Shown here piece by piece: positions 13,959-18,993 of a stretch of DNA of 18,993 bases. Within the stretch, counting starts at the first letter, position 1, and the number at the start of each line of letters is the position of its first letter. Source of the DNA: CAYTES01 sp964436935. GTDB lineage: Bacteria > Patescibacteriota > Gracilibacteria > UBA1369 > UBA12473. The stretch spans positions 1 to 18,993 of the forward strand of contig CAYTES010000026.1 in the NCBI GenBank assembly GCA_964436935.1. Reading direction: 5' to 3'. Position numbers and translations under genes: made by a program. The notes below the pieces were generated by a model. The model worked only from the letters and a program-made list of their open reading frames with translations, did not search any database and was not told the origin of the DNA.

Positions 13959-14576
13959 ATTGAGCCCAGGTGAAAAGGTCTTCTTTGGAGAAGCGCACTT
14001 TAGGCATTTTGGGGCCATCCTTTCGATATCCGATCGCCAAGCAGACCACTGATTTTATGTTGGCGGGAAGATCTAAGATTTGATCATATGCGGGGGGGTC
14101 AAACCCTTCCATCGGACAGGAATCAATTTCCAGTTCGGCACAGGCGGCGAGCGCAAATCCAAGCGCAATGTAGGTTTGGCGATCCATGCTTTTTCGGTGG
14201 CTGGGGAAAGCGATTGTGAAAATCCCTTCATCATCCCTTCGTAATCTTTCATGGCCTCTCGTTTTTGCGCATCCCCTTGAGTGGCTAGCGTGAGATAGTG
14301 TTCTATGCGGTCATTGAGATCGGTGCGGCTGGCAAAAATTAGAAAATGAGACGCATCCGTGACTTGGCCTTGGTTGTATCCTTTTTCTTTGAGTTTTTCC
14401 AGCAGCGAGGCATTGGTTACCACATAAACATGGTAGGGTTGAAGCCCATAAGAGGCGGGAGCCAGGTGTACCGCTTCCAAGATTTTTTCCAAATGATCCG
14501 CCGAAACCTTTTTGGTGGGATCGAAGGACTTAGTCGCAAAACGCCAATCCAGGTGGGATAAAAATGAGGATTCCAT
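13957..14576 (-). pseudogene. Nitroreductase-family FMN oxidoreductase (NfsB-like), frameshifted
   Basis: Two frames together make one nitroreductase of about 206 aa. The first (ATG 14576 onward) gives FLSHLDWRFATKSFDPTKKV, LAPASYGLQPYHVYVV and then ATEKAWIAK. After that the frame is lost, and the family sequence resumes in another frame as QTYIALGFALAACAELEIDS and CPMEGFDPPAYDQIL, ending near LAIGYRKDGPK and VRFSKEDLFTW. In E. coli NfsB the equivalent junction is WMAKQVYLNVG, so the expected text is WIAKQTYIALG. Four bases (one CAAA of a tandem CAAACAAA), or a single base, appear to be missing at about 14173-14178. The intact protein would reduce quinones or nitro compounds with NAD(P)H and FMN. 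It is either inactivated or a sequence error; both halves otherwise look well preserved. Confidence 0.8.
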
Positions 14577-14663
14577 AAAATAGAGGGAGATAATAAGTAG
14601 AATGAGCGCAACCAGTTTAGCACAATATGGTGAGGAATAGAACTCGTTTTAGGCTTGTGGTTT

Positions 14664-14672
14664 TGATACAAT
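14664..14672 (+). promoter_or_regulatory. Extended -10 promoter for mutY
   Basis: TGA-TACAAT (14664-14672) ends only 4 nt before ATG 14677. A start at about +7 would fall at or just after that ATG. The mRNA is therefore leaderless, or translation begins at a later Met (14710 or 14719). Confidence 0.45.
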
Positions 14673-14676
14673 CCCC

Positions 14677-15849
14677 ATGACTAATTCATTAAAATTTCAT
14701 GACCAATTCATGAACAGAATGCCCCAGATTAAAACGTCACGCCCAACCCACCCAGGGTTAAAAGGCGATACGAAAGAGATTCAAAAAAAGTTACTCAGGT
14801 GGTTTGCTGAGTATCAGCGTCCCTTACCGTGGCGCCAAACCTACGACCCTTACCAGGTGTGGATTTCGGAGATCATGCTGCAGCAAACTCAAGTCAAAAT
14901 TGCTTTGCCTTATTTTGACCGTTGGATGAAGGCACTTCCTACCATCCATGCCGTGGCCCAAGCCGACGAGCAAACCGTCCTCAAATTGTGGGAGGGGCTC
15001 GGCTACTATTCTCGGGTTCGAAACCTTCAGAAGGCCGCACGGGTGATTGTCGATGAGCATGGGAGTGTTTTTCCGAGTCGATACGAAGACATTTTAAAGC
15101 TTCCCGGCATTGGAAAGTACACGGCGGGGGCTATCGCCAGCATTGCATTCAATCAAGAAAAACCGATTGTCGATGGCAACATCATTCGGCTCATGGCACG
15201 GCTGCTCGATTACCGTGAGAACACACGCAAACCCGAAGCTCTCAATGTATTTTGGGAAAAAGCTCAAGAATGGATTCCAAAGGGCGAAGCGCGGAATTTC
15301 AATCAGTCGATGATGGAGTTTGGGGCCCTGCTTTGTACGCCAAAAGCGCCTGCCTGCGGGCAATGCCCCCTTCAAAGGAATTGTGGCGCATTCAAGGCCG
15401 GGACGGTTGAGCAGTTGCCCAATCGGGGACGAGCGACGGAGCGCGTTGATTTGAAGGTCGCAGTGGCCATCATTCAAAGATTGAACAAAATTTTTATACA
15501 AAAGAGGACGGCCAAAGGTCTCATGCAGGGCTTGTGGGAGTTTCCGGGGGGCAAGGTGGAGGTTGGAGAAAGTACGGTTGAGGCGTTGCACCGGGAAATC
15601 AAAGAGGAGCTGGGAATCACGGTGACCGCAGTGACGCCCTTCTTGCAACTCAAGCACGCCTACACCAAGTATGTGGTGGACCTCCACTGTTTCACGGCGG
15701 AGTACGAAGAGGGTGAGGTTCAATTGACGGCGGCCAGTGAGCATCAGTGGGTGGAGCTGGAGGAATTAAGCCAGTTCCCTTTTCCGGCCGCCAATACGAA
15801 AATCATTGATGCGTTGGTTCGGGCTAAATCGACACCGGCTTTGTTTTAG
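14677..15849 (+). CDS. mutY: A/G-specific adenine glycosylase MutY with intact C-terminal Nudix domain
   Basis: A 390-aa base-excision repair enzyme that removes adenine mispaired with 8-oxoguanine. The HhH-GPD domain has WISEIMLQQTQV (catalytic E65), the helix-hairpin-helix LPGIGKYTAGAIASIAF (142-158) and the catalytic Asp D166 in VDGNIIRL. The [4Fe-4S] cluster ligands C220-x6-C227-x2-C230-x5-C236 are complete. The C-terminal domain (about 255-385) is Nudix-like and, unlike most MutY proteins, keeps a full Nudix box: G292-x5-E298-x7-R306-E307-I-x-E310-E311-x-G313-I314. The first 30 or so residues precede the usual MutY start (KKLLRWFAEYQRPLPWR), so a later Met (residue 12 or 15) may be the true start. 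There is no Shine-Dalgarno; a promoter lies directly upstream. Confidence 0.93.
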   Translation: MTNSLKFHDQFMNRMPQIKTSRPTHPGLKGDTKEIQKKLLRWFAEYQRPLPWRQTYDPYQVWISEIMLQQTQVKIALPYFDRWMKALPTIHAVAQADEQTVLKLWEGLGYYSRVRNLQKAARVIVDEHGSVFPSRYEDILKLPGIGKYTAGAIASIAFNQEKPIVDGNIIRLMARLLDYRENTRKPEALNVFWEKAQEWIPKGEARNFNQSMMEFGALLCTPKAPACGQCPLQRNCGAFKAGTVEQLPNRGRATERVDLKVAVAIIQRLNKIFIQKRTAKGLMQGLWEFPGGKVEVGESTVEALHREIKEELGITVTAVTPFLQLKHAYTKYVVDLHCFTAEYEEGEVQLTAASEHQWVELEELSQFPFPAANTKIIDALVRAKSTPALF

Positions 15850-15878
15850 GCGCAATCTGAGTGGGGCGCCAATTTAAT
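15849..15878 (+). terminator. Weak hairpin at the mutY 3' end
   Basis: GGCGC (15849-15853) pairs with GCGCC (15866-15870) across a 12-nt loop and is followed by AATTTAATT. The stem is short and the T content low, so it is only a possible terminator. Confidence 0.3.
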
Positions 15879-15906
15879 TGCAATAAGTAAGATTATATGT
15901 TTTAAT
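15878..15906 (+). promoter_or_regulatory. Candidate promoter for the 134-aa protein gene
   Basis: TTGCAA (15878-15883), a 17-bp spacer and TTTAAT (15901-15906) predict a start near 15913, leaving a leader of about 26 nt with no Shine-Dalgarno. Confidence 0.4.
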
Positions 15907-15938
15907 AATAATAAACTATCATTCTTTAAATTTATCCC

Positions 15939-16343
15939 ATGGAAAGATCACCAGAAGAAGAACCGGTAAAATCAGAAGAAGAAAAAGTAAAAGTAAAAGT
16001 AGTAACCGAGGAAATGTATGCAACCGGAATAGAAAATGCAAAAAGAGTTCTTTTGGAAGGATCAGGAACGATCCCTTCCAGTGTGCGGCTGGTCACCATG
16101 GGGAATTTTCTATATGTAACGGGGCTTGATCGACGCGGTACCACTTTTTGCATAAGGCCCGTATTCGTTAATAAAGAGGTGGCACCGGTAAGATCCGATT
16201 TTTCTGTTACGAGCGGTGCCATTCCCTTAACCCAGTTGAGGATTAATTTAAAGGATAAAACTTATACCTACGACAGAGACGATTGTATCTCTTTCTATCG
16301 TTTTTTTGATGTGAACACCGCACGCAGAGAGCGCGTAGCATAA
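15939..16343 (+). CDS. Hypothetical protein, 134 aa
   Basis: A protein without a recognised family, signal peptide or membrane segment. Residues 1-25 are a highly charged, probably disordered Glu/Lys tail (EEEPVKSEEEKVKVKVVTEE). The rest looks like a small mainly beta domain (VRLVTMGNFLYVTGLDRRGT, FCIRPVFVNKEV, LRINLKDKTYTYDRDD). The start is the first ATG after a promoter-like element. The first 25 codons are strongly A-rich compared with the neighbours, as expected for the charged tail. It ends 4 nt before the stop of the convergent SLH gene. No function proposed. Confidence 0.7.
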   Translation: MERSPEEEPVKSEEEKVKVKVVTEEMYATGIENAKRVLLEGSGTIPSSVRLVTMGNFLYVTGLDRRGTTFCIRPVFVNKEVAPVRSDFSVTSGAIPLTQLRINLKDKTYTYDRDDCISFYRFFDVNTARRERVA

Positions 16344-16347
16344 AAAG

Positions 16348-17697
16348 TTAGTAAAACTCCACGGCGGTCACAATATTTCTTCCGGGTTGAAAGAGCATTT
16401 CGTTTTGATACGAGAGTCCAAAGGAAGCGCCGCTATCCAGGTGAAATCCCGACGTTGCTCCCGCGTTGTTTAGGGCCAACCCCAAGTCTACCACATCGCC
16501 GTAGACGCTGACATAATAGATCGTTTGGCCATCTTGGGAGAGTCCCAGTCCCGCCCGTCGCGCATCCAACCAGAATTTGCTGTCATTTTCGGTTTGTTTT
16601 ACGTACGTTGCCTCATCAATCACGACGCCCTCATTCAAAACCAAGGGATAGTTTGAAATCGCAAACTCAATCTCTTCATAATCGTCGATCCATTCCCGGA
16701 TGGGATAATAAAAGCGGTAGCTTCCATCTTTCATCTGAGCCAATAGGCCTCCGTCACCAAACGCCTCATCCCACCCAAACATCGATTTCATTTCACCATT
16801 GAGAAGGATGTCGCCTCCGGTTTCGTGGTAGTTAACCCCATCCGTAGGGTAGGTGTAGGCGTCAAAGAACGCTCCGTTCATGAGAAGGCGTTGATGCGAC
16901 CGCTCCAGAAAGTTTTGAAAGGATTCCGCTTGAATTTCGGCAACACAATGATGAGGATAGTCGCATTCCACCGGACGAATGGAGTCATTTCCGTTGAGCA
17001 CATTCATGTGAACACGCTCGGCATCCATTGCAATGATAGTGGTGGAGCCGTCAATGGAATACTCAAAGGCGGGACGGATCACTGCGGCATTTTTGGTGAG
17101 GGTTTCATAGGAAACCGAAGGTTCATTCGCGAGTTTTTCTTCAAGACGATAGAGGATTTCAGTGATGTCGCCGCGGGTCACTTCATGGTCCAAATAGTGG
17201 ATGGTGGGGGGAATGGCGCCGCGACTTTCAAGGGCTTCAACGTATCCTTCGTACCAGGGGGCCTCAGCGTCTGAATTTTCTTCGATCGGTACATCGAGCG
17301 AGAGTGCAATGATTTTCGCCGCTTCGACAAAGGTGATGCGGTTTCCGGGTTGAAAGGTCCCATCCGGGTAGCCCGAGACAATTTGATGTCGCGCGGCAGT
17401 GGAAACATAAGGCGCAAACCATTCCGAGGCCGGAACATCGGGAAAAAGTTGGTCCGTAAAAATGTCTTGAGCCTCGAGGGTGCTGTTCACCATGATTTTG
17501 ACCAATTCCGCACGATTGATGAGGAATTGAGGGCGAAAAAATCCATCGGGATAGCCGGAAATCGTGCCCTGTTTCTCTGCAAAATCAATGGCGTGGGTGT
17601 AGGCGTGAAATGCGGTGTCCGGAAACGAGGAAGTGCTTGAAAAAACCAGGGGGATGGTGAAGAGAAGGCATAGAAGAACCGAGAGGACGAGTCGCAT
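16348..17697 (-). CDS. Secreted SLH x3 protein with phosphodiester glycosidase (NAGPA-like) domain
   Basis: A 449-aa surface protein. A signal peptide (residues 1-20) is followed by three SLH modules at about 25-70 (ISGYPDGFFRPQFLINRAEL), 82-130 (VSGYPDGTFQPGNRITFVEA) and 145-187 (a more degenerate copy). These normally tether proteins to cell-wall polymers. Residues about 215-449 form a phosphodiester glycosidase domain (the family of mammalian uncovering enzyme NAGPA, formerly DUF2233) with MNGAFFDAYTYPTDG (273-287), NYPLVLNEG (349-357), DARRAGLGLSQDGQTIYYVS (378-397) and HLDSGASFGLSY (419-430). The usual GGG/GGS of the last motif is SGAS here. It may trim phosphodiester-linked sugars of envelope glycopolymers, by family inference. 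It has its own promoter; its stop abuts the convergent 134-aa gene. Confidence 0.88.
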   Translation of the reverse strand: MRLVLSVLLCLLFTIPLVFSSTSSFPDTAFHAYTHAIDFAEKQGTISGYPDGFFRPQFLINRAELVKIMVNSTLEAQDIFTDQLFPDVPASEWFAPYVSTAARHQIVSGYPDGTFQPGNRITFVEAAKIIALSLDVPIEENSDAEAPWYEGYVEALESRGAIPPTIHYLDHEVTRGDITEILYRLEEKLANEPSVSYETLTKNAAVIRPAFEYSIDGSTTIIAMDAERVHMNVLNGNDSIRPVECDYPHHCVAEIQAESFQNFLERSHQRLLMNGAFFDAYTYPTDGVNYHETGGDILLNGEMKSMFGWDEAFGDGGLLAQMKDGSYRFYYPIREWIDDYEEIEFAISNYPLVLNEGVVIDEATYVKQTENDSKFWLDARRAGLGLSQDGQTIYYVSVYGDVVDLGLALNNAGATSGFHLDSGASFGLSYQNEMLFQPGRNIVTAVEFY

Positions 17698-17721
17698 GCA
17701 GGAGGGAATTAATCCGATCCT

Positions 17722-17749
17722 ATTATGCCGAAAAGGGAGCGAATGTAAA
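17722..17749 (-). promoter_or_regulatory. Promoter of the SLH-NAGPA gene
   Basis: On the minus strand TTTACA (17749-17744), a 16-bp spacer and CATAAT (17727-17722), each 5 of 6 to consensus, predict a start near 17715 and a leader of about 18 nt without a Shine-Dalgarno. Confidence 0.6.
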
Positions 17750-17777
17750 AATCAAATGCTCACTTCCTTAAAGTGGG

Positions 17778-18755
17778 TCATGAAAAAAGTACCGTTTCAG
17801 GCAACCCGCATGCCACAAGGTCCGATGCCGTTAGTGTGATTTGTCTGAGATTGAGGTCCTGCGAAATAACTTCAGCATTGGCGATTTTTTGCTCGAGGAC
17901 AGATTCTGTCTTTTCGGCATTCAGATGATTTCCGGTCAGAAGTTTTTTGAGGAGCATTGCTTTGGCCATTTCGGGTGCTTCCCCGGGAGGCAATAAAGGA
18001 ACGACAAGTTTGAGCCGTGCATTGCGATGGAATTGGATGTTTTTTAGCTGAAATAAAGTGGTTAAATCGTGATCATGGTAGATTTTTCCCCGTGCCACTC
18101 CGGTTACCGTTTCGAATGCCCCATTAAAAGCGAGCACAACTTCTCCGATCACACAAAGGTTTTCGGGAGAGGTATAATTCCTGATCCCGTATTCCAGAAC
18201 GGCAGTGAGTTTAGTATGGATTTTCGCTCTTTCTTCCTCAATCGCCTTATCCTTACTATTCATCTCCACCAAGATGCGATCAATGAATTCCGATAAAAGG
18301 GGGTGACAATACGCAGAGCGGGAAAAGCTTTCCAGGGTTTCAATTGTGTCTTGCGGTTCATTTCCGGATCGGCTCAACCGTTGCTCCGCGAGAGAGGTCA
18401 CGTTGCTTCCCGTTGGGATCGACTCATTTCCATGAACTAGAAGGTGTGAGAGTGTTTTCAATTGGCTGTCGGTGGGGCCTTCACTCTGGCTCATTCTTTG
18501 AATCAGTAACCGTAGCTCCGGGCTGATGTCGTTATTGATGTAAGGAATCAATCGGTACAGTTCATGAATCACTTCGAAAGGCACAACAAGGGGTTCCTCC
18601 AATGCTTCGTTGGACAACAAAACAAGCGCTTCCGATCTCCCATCGGTCCCGCCTTCAAAGTATTGAAGGTGAATGGTGGTGGGTTTTGAAACCGGAGCTT
18701 CGTTGTGTTCGGCTTCTTTTGTGCGGGGGCCAAATAGGGGGATGACAGTTCCCAT
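17778..18755 (-). CDS. Hypothetical protein, about 325 aa
   Basis: No family is recognised. The frame is open from 18866, but the first 37 codons translate the AT palindrome and promoter region (low-complexity Tyr/Ile), so ATG 18755 (MGTVIPLFGPRTKEAE) is preferred. The protein is soluble and mostly helical, with SEALVLLSNEALEEPLVVPF, a long charged helix (MNSKDKAIEEERAKIHTKLT) and a C-terminal region ending DLVACGLPETVLFS. There is one Cys-His spot (SAYCHPLLSEF) but no metal-binding pattern. It precedes the SLH-NAGPA gene by 80 nt on the same strand, but that gene has its own promoter. No function proposed. Confidence 0.7.
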   Translation of the reverse strand: MGTVIPLFGPRTKEAEHNEAPVSKPTTIHLQYFEGGTDGRSEALVLLSNEALEEPLVVPFEVIHELYRLIPYINNDISPELRLLIQRMSQSEGPTDSQLKTLSHLLVHGNESIPTGSNVTSLAEQRLSRSGNEPQDTIETLESFSRSAYCHPLLSEFIDRILVEMNSKDKAIEEERAKIHTKLTAVLEYGIRNYTSPENLCVIGEVVLAFNGAFETVTGVARGKIYHDHDLTTLFQLKNIQFHRNARLKLVVPLLPPGEAPEMAKAMLLKKLLTGNHLNAEKTESVLEQKIANAEVISQDLNLRQITLTASDLVACGLPETVLFS

Positions 18756-18779
18756 AGAGGAGGTTAGAGATATAATATA

Positions 18780-18820
18780 ATATTTATATATATATAAATA
18801 TAAATTTGCAATAAAGTCAA
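18780..18820 (-). promoter_or_regulatory. Promoter of the 325-aa gene with a 22-bp AT palindrome
   Basis: A -35 TTGACT lies at 18820-18815 on the minus strand. The -10 region falls in a perfect 22-bp palindrome of only A and T (18780-18801; for example TATATA at an 18-bp spacing). The palindrome could be a repressor site or a simple AT repeat. Confidence 0.45.
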
Positions 18821-18866
18821 CTGTATTGTGAATAAAATCGCCCACTGGTGGAGAGATCCCTCCCAT

Positions 18867-18993
18867 TTAATCTCTAACTACCGTCATCTTATTAGCCTAA
18901 TACCTCTTCTTTCACTCAAATCCAGTGAGCAGTTACGGGCACTAGTGTCCCGTTAAGTTTTGATTAAAAAAGGATTTCAGGAATAGGCAAAGC
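18867..18993. other. Gene-free end of window with inverted repeats
   Basis: No coding frame is seen in these 127 bases. CACT-CAAATCC-AGTG (18913-18927) and a stronger imperfect palindrome at 18935-18953 (ACGGG, CACTAGTG, T, CCCGT) are present, followed by a T/A-rich run. They could be the edge of a mobile element or a promoter/operator of a gene beyond the window. Confidence 0.3.

Noticed and set aside
15094..15744. Long 216-codon minus-strand frame inside mutY
   Set aside because: It is a shadow of the mutY coding frame, has no family motifs, and mutY itself is certain.
18756..18866. Upstream extension of the 325-aa protein frame
   Set aside because: It translates the AT palindrome and promoter into low-complexity Tyr/Ile text; ATG 18755 lies downstream of the predicted transcription start.
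1..18993. Alternative genetic code with TGA read as glycine, considered because the window resembles candidate-phylum DNA
   Set aside because: nadE, znuA and the hydrolase end naturally at TGA at their family lengths, znuA TGA overlaps the next ATG, and the TGA in the SLH/C39 gene is explained by frameshift.

Overview
The window is about 19 kb of bacterial chromosome carrying some 16 protein genes on both strands, mostly as single genes or pairs. TGA is used as a stop (nadE and the alpha/beta hydrolase end in it, and the znuA stop overlaps the next start as ATGA), so the standard bacterial code applies. Surface proteins carry SLH domains. Many starts have no Shine-Dalgarno sequence but sit close behind sigma70-type or extended -10 promoters, and several genes have no recognisable family. 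This would fit an uncultivated candidate-phylum bacterium, for example a Peregrinibacteria-like lineage. That placement is inference and weak.

Left part (1-2.6 kb): a zinc-type ABC uptake operon (ATPase cut by the window edge, then the binding lipoprotein in front of it) runs leftward. It is divergent from a Fur/Zur-family repressor, with inverted repeats in the shared promoter region. Next comes a secreted SLH plus C39-type cysteine peptidase gene that is broken by two compensating frameshifts. A divergent promoter region follows, leading to a eukaryote-type glutamine-dependent NAD+ synthetase (2.6-4.8 kb).

Middle (5.1-11.6 kb): rarA/mgsA lies downstream of a PLP aminotransferase-fold enzyme on the minus strand. 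Divergently transcribed are a glutamate-cysteine-ligase-like enzyme and an M20 metallopeptidase whose frames overlap by 14 nt, followed by an envelope-anchored alpha/beta hydrolase that ends at a clear terminator. The ligase, peptidase and PLP enzyme could form one pathway working on a gamma-glutamyl-type amide, but this rests only on context.

Right part (11.6-19 kb): a small exported protein of unknown function; a 414-bp stretch without a large gene that holds a possible 28-codon ORF, a compact structured RNA, a strong plus-strand terminator and a separate minus-strand terminator; an unknown 159-aa protein; a LOG-family protein; a frameshifted nitroreductase; a MutY whose C-terminal domain has a complete Nudix box; an unknown 134-aa protein; a secreted SLH x3 plus phosphodiester-glycosidase (NAGPA-like) protein; and an unknown protein of about 325 aa with an AT palindrome at its promoter. 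The last about 125 bases hold no gene but do hold an inverted repeat.

No rRNA, tRNA, CRISPR array or complete insertion sequence was seen. The most interesting items are the small ORF/structured RNA unit at 12.27-12.50 kb, the ligase/M20/PLP locus, the MutY-Nudix protein, and the indel-broken genes, which may be real decay or sequence errors.
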